Source: Candidatus Chloroploca sp. Khr17 (GTDB taxonomy: Bacteria > Chloroflexota > Chloroflexia > Chloroflexales > Chloroflexaceae). From it: DNA of 64,000 bases. The translations under genes were made by a program, and so were the position numbers. Below the pieces are notes generated by a model. The model searched no databases. It saw only the letters and a list, made by a program, of their open reading frames with translations, and had not been told where the DNA came from. Positions 7,267-14,471 of the stretch are shown here, in pieces (position 1 is the first letter of the stretch; each line of letters begins with the position of its first letter). Location of the stretch: positions 1 through 64,000 of the forward strand of contig NZ_RYFF01000003.1 of NCBI RefSeq assembly GCF_004138165.1. Reading direction: 5' to 3'.

Positions 7267-9283
7267 TGAGATCCGCGACAAAATCGATCTGGTTGAACTG
7301 ATCAACAGCAATGGGGTGAGTCTGCGCAAGGCGGGACGCAACTACGTCGGGTTTTGTCCGTTTCACCCCAATTCGCGCACGCCAGCCTTTACGGTCTTTC
7401 CCGATAGCCAGAGTTTCTATTGTTTCGGGTGCCAGGCTTCTGGCACGGCCTTCGATTTCCTGATGCGCAAGCAGGGCCTCGATTTCCCAACGGCCCTCGC
7501 ACAATTGGCGGCACGCGCGGGTGTCAAGTTGAAGCCGCGCACCGAACAGGCGCAGGCCGAGGATGCCCGGCGCACCAAGTTGCTCGAGATCAATGCCGCC
7601 GCCGCCAAGTATTTCAACTATGTCTTGCGCGAGTTAAAACGCGGCGAACCGGCACGGGACTATGTAGCGCACCGCGCGATCAACGATGCCATGGTTGAAG
7701 CGTTTCAACTTGGGTATAGCCTCGATGACTGGGGCCATCTCTTCACCTATTTGACCGAGAAGAAGGGCTATGCGCCTGAGGATGTCGAAGCGGCAGGTCT
7801 GGCGATCCATCACGAAAATCGGGGCTATTATGATCGGTTTCGCGGGCGGCTGATCTTCCCTATCCGCAACGCCAAAGGCGAAGTGGTGGGCTTTGGCGGG
7901 CGCGCCCTCGGCGATGGTACCCCCAAATACTTGAATACCCCCGAAACGCTGATCTACAAAAAGGGCGAACTGCTCTATGGCCTTGATCTTGCCCGCGAGG
8001 CGATCCGCGTCGCCGATTGCACGGTGGTGGTCGAGGGCTATATTGATGTGATCACGGCGCATCAGCACGGCTTTCGCAATGTCGTGGCCCCGCTGGGCAC
8101 GGCTCTGACCCGTAGTCATGTCGGTCTGCTCAAGCGCCTCTCGCACCAGGTCTATCTGGCCCTCGACGCTGACGCCGCCGGGCAGCGCGCCACCCTCAAA
8201 GGCCTCACGACGCTCCGCGAGAGTGCCGACGAAGAGGGCGGCCATCTGGTGACGACGGCGCAGGGCGCGGTGCGCCTCGAAAGCGATGTCGCCCTGCGCA
8301 TTATTCGCATGCCCGAGGGCCGCGACCCCGATGAGGTGATCCGTAGCGACCCCGAACTCTGGCAAAATCTCGTCACCAGTGCCGTGCCGGTGATGGAATT
8401 CTACCTGAGCGCGTATACCGCCGGGCTTGACCTGACGCGCCCCGAAGCTCAGCGTCAGGCGCTCGACCGGCTCTTGCCTTTGCTCAAAGAACTTGACGGT
8501 ACGCAGCAACGGGTCTACATTGCACGCATCGAGCAGGTGGTCGGCATCAGGGCCGAGCTGATCCTCGATCTGCTCAAAGGCAAGGTTGACCGTCCGACCA
8601 ACCGGCGTCCCACTGGCAAAGGCCAGTCCGACCGCGTGCGCCCCGGCATCCAGGTGCGCACCATCCCAACCCCACCGCCCGACGATGCCCCGCACCCTGC
8701 GACAAGCGCCGAAGAGAGCGAGGGGCGTCAACCCCAGCGGCGCACGGGTTCCCCCACCGAAGCCTTTCTGCTGACGCTCGCCCTGCGCCACCCCACCGTC
8801 GAAGCCGCAGTCGAGGCGCTCCTCGAAGCTAGCAACCTCCACCAACCGGCTCTGCGCGACATCTTTGGCACGGGTATCGAAGATTTACTTGAAAATCCGA
8901 TCTACAAAGAGATCTGGCGACACTACGTAACCCTCCCAATCGAATGGAGGCCAACGAACGCCGATGAACTGACCCGCTGGATCGACGGGCTCGATGAGGC
9001 GCTACGCAGCACCGTGAGCGAACTGCTCGCCGCGCATCAACGCACCGCCGAAGACTTTCGCTACCGCCAGGAAGCCGAGCACTGTGCCCGCAGCCTGCGC
9101 ATCGAACAGGCCCGCCGGATGCAGCAACACCTCTTGCAACGCATCAAAGACGAGCAAGACCCACGCTTGCATAACGACATGCTTGGTCGCTTCAGCGCCC
9201 TGACCGCCTTTCTCGCCACCACCACCACCCCTCGGCGCAGCAGCACCTACCCCGATCTGCGCGACACGCTCGGCAAAGAGTGA
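7253..9283 (+). CDS. dnaG: DNA primase
   Basis: DnaG makes RNA primers at the replication fork. The 676-residue protein has the N-terminal CHC2 zinc finger (CPFHPNSRTP, then CFGC near residue 60), the RNA polymerase/TOPRIM core with VVEGYIDVITAHQHG and the Asp pair in LALDADAAGQRA, and a poorly conserved C-terminal half that should bind DnaB helicase. A Pro-rich linker lies near residue 470. The ATG at 7253 lies 14 bases inside the MFS gene and no promoter is visible between them. This essential gene may therefore depend on read-through from the lipoprotein/MFS unit; dnaG is more usually found beside rpoD, which here sits 19 kb away. Confidence 0.96.
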   Translation: MNELDEIRDKIDLVELINSNGVSLRKAGRNYVGFCPFHPNSRTPAFTVFPDSQSFYCFGCQASGTAFDFLMRKQGLDFPTALAQLAARAGVKLKPRTEQAQAEDARRTKLLEINAAAAKYFNYVLRELKRGEPARDYVAHRAINDAMVEAFQLGYSLDDWGHLFTYLTEKKGYAPEDVEAAGLAIHHENRGYYDRFRGRLIFPIRNAKGEVVGFGGRALGDGTPKYLNTPETLIYKKGELLYGLDLAREAIRVADCTVVVEGYIDVITAHQHGFRNVVAPLGTALTRSHVGLLKRLSHQVYLALDADAAGQRATLKGLTTLRESADEEGGHLVTTAQGAVRLESDVALRIIRMPEGRDPDEVIRSDPELWQNLVTSAVPVMEFYLSAYTAGLDLTRPEAQRQALDRLLPLLKELDGTQQRVYIARIEQVVGIRAELILDLLKGKVDRPTNRRPTGKGQSDRVRPGIQVRTIPTPPPDDAPHPATSAEESEGRQPQRRTGSPTEAFLLTLALRHPTVEAAVEALLEASNLHQPALRDIFGTGIEDLLENPIYKEIWRHYVTLPIEWRPTNADELTRWIDGLDEALRSTVSELLAAHQRTAEDFRYRQEAEHCARSLRIEQARRMQQHLLQRIKDEQDPRLHNDMLGRFSALTAFLATTTTPRRSSTYPDLRDTLGKE

Positions 9284-9311
9284 GCGCAATGCTCGCGCCC
9301 CCTCTTCTTCC

Positions 9312-9369
9312 GTCCAAACCTTGCGCCCTTGCGCCGTTGCGTCCAAACCTTGCGCCCTTGCGCCGTTGC
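9312..9369. repeat. Tandem 29-bp repeat (two copies) of the TTGCGCC family
   Basis: Two identical 29-base units, 9312-9340 and 9341-9369, each contain CCAAACCTTGCGCCCTTGCG; a partial third copy (GCGTCAAAA) follows. They fill the gap between the convergent ends of dnaG and the M50 gene and belong to the dispersed TTTGCGCC repeat class. Confidence 0.85.
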
Positions 9370-9401
9370 GTCAAAACAACCACCTTCAGTGATCCAAGGC
9401 A

Positions 9402-12400
9402 TCATGCGGATGGCCCAAGCGCTTGCATTCGTCCGCTGCCGATCTGCTCGAGGTGATAGGTTGCGCTGCCACCAATGGTCAACAGGGCCGTGACCGCTTG
9501 GTGTGGGATGGCGACCAGTTCGACCGGGGTGATCGCGAGCGCGCTGGCGACGGGTGGGCTGCTGCGCAGCATTTCGAGTTCGCCAAAGATTTCGTCGGGC
9601 CCGAGGCGAACGATGAGTCGGGGCCGGTTTGGCGGCGCTCCTGCCGCGTTTTCAGCTGTCGGTGGATCGCGCCGGAGAATAGCGATTTCGCCTTTGATAA
9701 TGACATAGATCTGCCCACCCGGTTGGCCTTGCCGAATGACGATGCTGCGGGGCGCGAGGCTGAGATGGCGGGCCTCACGGGCAAGGCTGCGCAGTGTTTC
9801 ACGGGGGAGGTCGTGAAAGAAGGGGGCGCGTTCAAGCGTGCGCATCACCAGTGCGGCAATATCGCCATCGGTCACGCGTGGACCCGTGCTACTGGCAAGG
9901 TCGGCGAGCGCCGTGGGGTGGAGATAAAGGAGTTCGCTGTTGATACTCGCCTGGTAGTGCCAACCTGGGGCGATCGGGTTATCCTCTTGGTGACCAAAAT
10001 ATTCGCTGCGATGCAACTCCTCGATCACCTGGGCTCCCTCTTTCACCAGAATCTCGCCAGCTTCGATGATCCAGAGCCCCGTTCGTTTCGCGCCAGGTGT
10101 CCAGATGACGGTTCCCGCTGTCACCTGGTGCGGTTCGAGCAGGCTTGCGAGGCGTTCGAGTTCGCGGTCGTCACACGCGGCAAAACGATCCACCTGGCGG
10201 AGCAGGCGGAGCCGCGCTGCACGTGCGTCGCCAAAGGTGCGTGAAAGTTCGCGCGCCCAGGGAGTGTTGGGAAAGCAGCGTCGGTTCGCAACTTCGCGCT
10301 CGGTCCAGGGAAGGGCATCGTAGGCGGCACGGATCGCCTGCCGTGCAAAGGTGGCCCCGGTCAAGCGCTCGATCTCGGTGACGGTGTAGCGCAAGGCTTC
10401 GGCATACTGAATGCCCTGGGTGTCGAGCGGACTGCCGGCCAGTTCCATCCCGATGCGCACGGTGTCACGTTCGAGGGTCATGCCCCAGTTGGCGGTTGCG
10501 GCGAGCACATCCATCCGGTTGTCGAGTGTGCGGGCGCGCCGCATGCCGCCATAGCTGCGCAGTTGTTGATAGAGGCCTGCGTAGGTGTGGTGAAAGGCCG
10601 CTTGCAGTCGCTCACGTTCGCTGGGCGCACTCATCAACGGCCAGGATGCTAACCGTACCCCACTCTGCCGCAAGGTGGCGACGTGGCTCCACCAGGCTGC
10701 CGCCCAGAGGCCAGCAGCAAGCACAAGCACGGCCCGATCGCTTGCCTGCAACTGGCCGGCGGCGCGCAGTTCGAGCAGGTAGGCCCAGGCTTGCATGCCA
10801 ATGCCCACCCAGAGCAACCCCCAACTCCAGAGCAGCCGTGAGTCACGCAACGCCGTGAGCAGGGGGAGCAGCAGGGCCATGGCGACGATGCTGGTGTAAA
10901 TTGGGGCGGCCAGGATGACAAGTTGCACGAAGGAACGGGCCGGCTGCGCCTCTTGAATGCCTTGGATGGCGAGTCCGCCCGCGAGAAAAGCGACGATCAA
11001 GAGCACGGCGCTGAGCGCGAGTTCACTGGTTGGTGTCTGATGCAGATCAATATCGAGCAGGGCGACAAAGCCGGCAAAGAGCAGGAGCAGGAAGCCAATA
11101 TGTTGCAGGGCTGTCCAAAAGAGCACCTGGGTTGGCGCAAAGAAGAGGCCAAGTTGCGCGACGAGTTCGATCAGGCTGACGATGAGAAACGCATCGAGGG
11201 CATGCGTGATAGTGGCCCCCCGATAATCGGCGTGCAGGGCGAGCTGCGCAGCTACCGCAAGGCTCCAGAGCATCGGTGTCAGCAGGCCCGTCTCGACGTG
11301 GACATCGTAGCGCAGGGTCAGCAGCGCAAGTGCGCCCGCCAACCCGCTGAAGGCCAACGCGACGATCATCGGGTTGCGCCCATAGCCACGCTGATTGACC
11401 CAGGCCGCCGCTGCCGTCACGAGCCCCCAGGCCGCGATGAGCAACCCCAGGATCAAGGGTACGACTGCGACCACGCTGATCAAGACGGTTGCGACTCGTC
11501 CGGGCAAGCCACCCTGGTTCCAGAGATTGCCGAGCAGACTAAGCAACTGGTTATTCCAGAAGAAGAACGTCAGCAGGACCGCGATCGTTGTGTAGGCTGC
11601 GGCCAGCAACCCATACAGGGCAAAGATCCGCTCATCACTGGTCAACGGGGCACGGGTTCGCAGTTTTTGCCAGAGCGGACCGCGAATAAACGTCAGCGCA
11701 CGGCGACGCAAATTGGGCAGGCGCAACCAGTCACTCAGCATGTAGTACCCATCGAGCTCGAGCAGTGGATTGAGGTTGCAGAGCGCGGCGAGATAGCTGG
11801 CGACGGCAAGCCGATAGGCCGCTTCACCTGCAAAGCCCTGGGCAAGCATCGCCGCCGCGATGGCGGCCAACGAGCCAACTAACAGGTCGCACAGCGGCCC
11901 GGCAAGCGACACGATGATCCGCGCCCGCCTCCCTGCAAGCCAGATGTCGCTGGTATCCACAAACGCTGCTGGCATGCCATAGTAGATCATTACCCCGCCC
12001 CGCAAGACGTGGCGGTCAAAATGTTTGACGGCGACCGCATGCGCAAGTTCGTGCAACACGAACGAAAACAAGAGCGCCACCCAGAAGGCCAGCAGGCTTA
12101 GCCCAAGGTTGCCACTGTCAATGAGTTGATAGCTGCGCACCGTCGCACTCGCCACCAGGCCAAACGCCGTCAAGCCAGCGATCACAATCAGGGCCAGCAA
12201 TACCAGAAAGGGCTTGGTAAAACAGAACCAGCCCCCCCACCGATAGAGTGCTCCCGCCAGCTGATCAATGCCCCCGATGTCTACTTCATGCGAACGGAGC
12301 ATGCTAGTCAGGCGGCGGCCCCAACCACCGAGGCCACGGGAACGTTGCTGCTCGCTCAGGTTGCGGTAGACGCCAACGCAAGGCTCAGCGAGAAAACCGC

Positions 12401-12830
12401 CCTCACGTAGACTCGCCACGAGCCCGGCGACCGGCAAAAGCTGACGAAACCGCAGAAAGCCCATCGTCGCTAGGGCTGTCACCGATTGGGTGCCATCCAT
12501 CGCATGCCAGAGCTCACCCTCAGCCGCCGAGAGGCGCAGGTAGCTCCCCGAAGGACTGCGCAACACGAGATAGGTCTGCCCCTCTTCGGTCACCACCTCC
12601 TCGACCACGGCCTCGGCACGGCGAGGCACAGCCTGCGCCAGATTCGTGCGTTGCTCAAGCAGACGCCAGATTGGGGCAGGCGGAGACGGCGCAGGCCCCG
12701 CGCCAAGCGTCTTGCTCAGGCGTGCGAACGGCTGCTCGGGTGGCTGGTGCGACGCAACTCGTTGCGCAAGCGTGGCCCAGATTCCGCCGGGAGGACGTGG
12801 TTGACGGCGCGCAAAGATAATTCTCATCAT
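9402..12830 (-). CDS. PqqD-like / M50 peptidase / double cNMP-binding membrane protein
   Basis: The product is about 1,142 residues long. In order: an N-terminal PqqD-like module (about 70-150; TYLVLRSPSGSYLRLS); an M50 site-2-protease core with HELAHAVAVKH (zinc ligands and catalytic Glu near 260-270) and the partner motif NPLLELDGYYML near 355; about ten further membrane helices; a cytoplasmic linker; and two cyclic-nucleotide-binding beta-barrels at about 880-995 and 1015-1125 (GELLYLHP-like and EIFGELEMLR segments). M50 enzymes cleave membrane proteins within the bilayer; cNMP domains would make that nucleotide-responsive. I start at ATG 12830 rather than the ATG 45 bases upstream because a TATAAT box (12864-12869) lies inside those extra codons. 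It stands alone, convergent with dnaG. The substrate is unknown. Confidence 0.8.
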   Translation of the reverse strand: MMRIIFARRQPRPPGGIWATLAQRVASHQPPEQPFARLSKTLGAGPAPSPPAPIWRLLEQRTNLAQAVPRRAEAVVEEVVTEEGQTYLVLRSPSGSYLRLSAAEGELWHAMDGTQSVTALATMGFLRFRQLLPVAGLVASLREGGFLAEPCVGVYRNLSEQQRSRGLGGWGRRLTSMLRSHEVDIGGIDQLAGALYRWGGWFCFTKPFLVLLALIVIAGLTAFGLVASATVRSYQLIDSGNLGLSLLAFWVALLFSFVLHELAHAVAVKHFDRHVLRGGVMIYYGMPAAFVDTSDIWLAGRRARIIVSLAGPLCDLLVGSLAAIAAAMLAQGFAGEAAYRLAVASYLAALCNLNPLLELDGYYMLSDWLRLPNLRRRALTFIRGPLWQKLRTRAPLTSDERIFALYGLLAAAYTTIAVLLTFFFWNNQLLSLLGNLWNQGGLPGRVATVLISVVAVVPLILGLLIAAWGLVTAAAAWVNQRGYGRNPMIVALAFSGLAGALALLTLRYDVHVETGLLTPMLWSLAVAAQLALHADYRGATITHALDAFLIVSLIELVAQLGLFFAPTQVLFWTALQHIGFLLLLFAGFVALLDIDLHQTPTSELALSAVLLIVAFLAGGLAIQGIQEAQPARSFVQLVILAAPIYTSIVAMALLLPLLTALRDSRLLWSWGLLWVGIGMQAWAYLLELRAAGQLQASDRAVLVLAAGLWAAAWWSHVATLRQSGVRLASWPLMSAPSERERLQAAFHHTYAGLYQQLRSYGGMRRARTLDNRMDVLAATANWGMTLERDTVRIGMELAGSPLDTQGIQYAEALRYTVTEIERLTGATFARQAIRAAYDALPWTEREVANRRCFPNTPWARELSRTFGDARAARLRLLRQVDRFAACDDRELERLASLLEPHQVTAGTVIWTPGAKRTGLWIIEAGEILVKEGAQVIEELHRSEYFGHQEDNPIAPGWHYQASINSELLYLHPTALADLASSTGPRVTDGDIAALVMRTLERAPFFHDLPRETLRSLAREARHLSLAPRSIVIRQGQPGGQIYVIIKGEIAILRRDPPTAENAAGAPPNRPRLIVRLGPDEIFGELEMLRSSPPVASALAITPVELVAIPHQAVTALLTIGGSATYHLEQIGSGRMQALGPSA

Positions 12831-12863
12831 GATCTCATCAACGACATAGAACCATGTATCTCG

Positions 12864-12869
12864 ATTATA
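12864..12869 (-). promoter_or_regulatory. -10 box of the M50/cNMP gene
   Basis: A consensus TATAAT reads on the minus strand at 12869-12864. Transcription would begin near 12857, which rules out the upstream ATG at 12875 and supports a start at 12830 or 12827 (ATGATG). No good -35 hexamer is visible. Confidence 0.45.
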
Positions 12870-12991
12870 CGTCATACATAACAGATAAGCCGGGATTGCC
12901 GATGATGCAATGACGCAAGCGCAACCCCCTCCCCTGATGCGAGGATGCGGCTTATGTCTGGAATCGTCAGTGTACGGCAGAGGAGATAGTC

Positions 12992-13195
12992 ATGGAGCAG
13001 ATGCTAACCCTTCGGACTGAGTTTCGCGTCTGGCAGGATGAGCGGTTCGGATGTATCTGGCGGTTGGCGTATCGTGATGGTGCCGACGAAACCGTCGTGA
13101 GCTTCCCTGATATCGAGGCCCTCGGCGACTTCCTCAATGAGCAGTTTGGCCTTGATCTGCTCGAAACACACGAAAACATGGTTCTCGCCGCCTAG
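12992..13195 (+). CDS. Small conserved-looking protein of unknown function
   Basis: This 67-residue acidic protein has the look of a single small alpha/beta domain: EFRVWQDERFGCIWRLAYR, then DETVVSFPDIEALGDFLNEQ. The start is well supported by GAGGAGATAG seven bases before ATG 12992. It stands alone between the divergent M50 gene and a tRNA, and ends before a good intrinsic-type hairpin. I do not recognise the family. The alternation of two beta strands and a helix could be a binding module, but no catalytic motif is present. The opposite strand is also open here but lacks a ribosome binding site. Confidence 0.7.
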   Translation: MEQMLTLRTEFRVWQDERFGCIWRLAYRDGADETVVSFPDIEALGDFLNEQFGLDLLETHENMVLAA

Positions 13196-13241
13196 CCTGC
13201 TACCCACAGGGCAATTGCATCTTCCGTTCATTCGCCCCGCC

Positions 13242-13264
13242 AGGGCACCCGTTGCGGGTGCCCT
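13242..13264 (+). terminator. Terminator of the 67-residue gene
   Basis: A perfect 10-bp stem (13242-13251 with 13255-13264, AGGGCACCCG/CGGGTGCCCT) with a TTG loop is followed by the T-rich GATAGCTTGTTGT. Placement 46 bases after the stop fits an intrinsic terminator. Confidence 0.7.
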
Positions 13265-13325
13265 GATAGCTTGTTGTATCCGGTTTCGTGTGATGCCATC
13301 GCCCTGAATCGCCCTGCGTCATGCA

Positions 13326-13355
13326 TTTACAACCGACCTGAGTTTGCGCTATAAT
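13326..13355 (+). promoter_or_regulatory. Promoter of the tRNA gene
   Basis: TTTACA at 13326-13331 and TATAAT at 13350-13355 are 18 bases apart. Transcription would start near 13362, about ten bases before the mature tRNA 5' end. Confidence 0.8.
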
Positions 13356-13372
13356 AGGGCGGCCCATTGCTG

Positions 13373-13447
13373 GGGCCGCTAGCTCAACGGCAGAGCACTC
13401 GGCTCATAACCGACTGGTTCCCGGTTCGAATCCGGGGCGGCCCACCA
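13373..13447 (+). tRNA. tRNA-Met (CAT anticodon)
   Basis: A complete cloverleaf can be drawn by hand. The acceptor GGGCCGC (13373-13379) pairs fully with GCGGCCC (13437-13443). There is a D arm GCTC/GAGC, an anticodon loop CTCATAA with anticodon CAT, a TTCGAAT T-loop closed by CCCGG/CCGGG, discriminator A and an encoded CCA. Base pair 27-43 is C-C. The pairing at the first acceptor position argues against initiator tRNA. Elongator Met is most likely; an Ile tRNA whose C34 is converted to lysidine uses the same anticodon and cannot be excluded by eye. Confidence 0.9.
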
Positions 13448-13453
13448 CACCGC

Positions 13454-13496
13454 ATACGCCGGAGATGCCAGTTATCCTGGTCTCTCTCCGGCGTAT
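13454..13496 (+). terminator. Terminator-like hairpin after the tRNA
   Basis: A perfect 12-bp stem (13454-13465 with 13485-13496, ATACGCCGGAGA on the left) closes a 19-base loop just after the CCA. There is no T-run, so it may mark 3' processing rather than strict intrinsic termination. Confidence 0.55.
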
Positions 13497-13528
13497 TGTA
13501 TATGCGAACTGTCAAGCAAGGCGTGTGG

Positions 13529-13534
13529 TACAAT
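13529..13534 (+). promoter_or_regulatory. Extended -10 box upstream of the epimerase gene
   Basis: TGGTACAAT (TACAAT at 13529-13534 with an upstream TG) would place the start near 13541, about 30 bases before the epimerase ATG. No clear -35 is present. Confidence 0.4.
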
Positions 13535-13571
13535 AGACTAAGCTTCTATCCTTGTTTACCCTTCAACAATT

Positions 13572-14138
13572 ATGGCTATTCGGATCACAAAGACTGAACT
13601 GGACGGAGTCTTGATTGTCGAGCCCGATCTCTTTCGCGATGAGCGTGGGTTCTTTCTTGAAACCTATCGCCACGATCTCTATGCGGCTGAGGGCATTACA
13701 TGTAGTTTTGTTCAGGATAACCATTCGCAGTCGCGTCAGGGGGTCTTGCGGGGCTTGCACTATCAAGATCTGACGGCCCCGATGGCAAAGCTGGTACGCT
13801 GTTCACGGGGCACGATTCTTGATGTTGCCGTTGATTTGCGGGTCGGGTCACCAACGTTTGGGCGGTGGGTGGCAGCTGAATTGAGTGACCAGAATGCCCG
13901 TCAACTCTTCATTCCCGTTGGCTTTGGGCACGGCTTTCTTACCTTGTCGGCAGTGGCAGAGGTGCAATATAAGTGCTCGGGCTACTATGCACCTGCCGCT
14001 GAGGGGGCCGTGCGTTGGGACGATCCGGCCCTGAGCATTATCTGGCCGGTTGCAGACCCCATTGTCTCGCTCCGCGATCAGCAGGCGCAAGCGATTGCTG
14101 CCTATTCCGAACGTCCGGCCTTTGTCTATAAGCCTTGA
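13572..14138 (+). CDS. rmlC: dTDP-4-dehydrorhamnose 3,5-epimerase family protein
   Basis: The 188-residue cupin matches RmlC, which epimerises C3 and C5 of dTDP-4-keto-6-deoxyglucose on the way to dTDP-L-rhamnose. Family landmarks are the substrate loop RDERGFFLETYRHD, the catalytic His in VLRGLHYQ (about residue 63), DVAVDLRVGSPTFG, the IPVGFGHGFLTLS strand and the second active-site Tyr within YKCSGYYAP. The C-terminal WDDPALSIIWPV is also typical. Length is normal. The other rhamnose genes (rmlA, rmlB, rmlD) are not in the window, so its place in the cell-surface sugar pathway is inferred. The ATG has no clear Shine-Dalgarno sequence. Confidence 0.9.
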   Translation: MAIRITKTELDGVLIVEPDLFRDERGFFLETYRHDLYAAEGITCSFVQDNHSQSRQGVLRGLHYQDLTAPMAKLVRCSRGTILDVAVDLRVGSPTFGRWVAAELSDQNARQLFIPVGFGHGFLTLSAVAEVQYKCSGYYAPAAEGAVRWDDPALSIIWPVADPIVSLRDQQAQAIAAYSERPAFVYKP

Positions 14139-14471
14139 AGATGATGCCATCCGTATCCTCACCGGCGCTGCAACGGTAGATCGTTAGGCTCATGGCTCGC
14201 TTGGACAAGCTTTCCGGCGACTGTAATATTCTTAGCCATCTATCACGTCCTGATGCGTTCGGCTGTTACCTATTTGCTCTTTCCTATTTGCTCTTTCCTA
14301 TTTGCTCTTTCCTATTTGCTGTTACCTATTTGCTCTTTCCTATTTGCTGTTACCTATTTGCTGTTACCTATTTGCTCTTTCCTATTTGCTCTTTCCTATT
14401 TGCTGTTACCTATTTGCTCTTTCCTATTTCCTAGTCTTACATTTCTGCTTTGTTGCGCAAAAGAGAGGCTT
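14139..14471. other. Intergenic region holding a dispersed repeat and a 14-bp array
   Basis: Between rmlC and recJ there is a short lead sequence (GTCCTGATGCGTTCGGCT near 14249-14266), the 14-bp tandem array described separately, and an end sequence CTATTTCCTAGTCTTAC. Together these form copy 1 of a three-copy dispersed element. No separate gene is seen; the array is open in all three forward frames only because of its composition. Confidence 0.7.
14271..14424 (+). repeat. 14-bp tandem array, 11 units of two types
   Basis: Eleven contiguous 14-base units occur in the order A A A B A B B A A B A, with A = TATTTGCTCTTTCC and B = TATTTGCTGTTACC. The two types differ at two bases and units are otherwise identical, indicating recent expansion. 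The array ends 47 bases before the recJ start. It is strongly pyrimidine-rich on this strand. Confidence 0.97.

Noticed and set aside
10923-11882. 319-codon plus-strand frame
   Set aside because: It is the antisense of the M50/cNMP membrane region and is rich in Gln/Arg as expected from reversed hydrophobic codons.
12831-12875. Earlier ATG for the M50/cNMP protein
   Set aside because: A consensus TATAAT lies inside these codons, so the mRNA would start after that ATG.
14271-14424. Possible CRISPR array
   Set aside because: Units are 14 bases and contiguous, with no spacers.
14253-14471. 73-residue hydrophobic N-terminal extension of RecJ
   Set aside because: It is made entirely of the 14-bp tandem array, whose relatives are non-coding at two other sites; the ATG at 14472 has a good ribosome binding site and the normal RecJ start.
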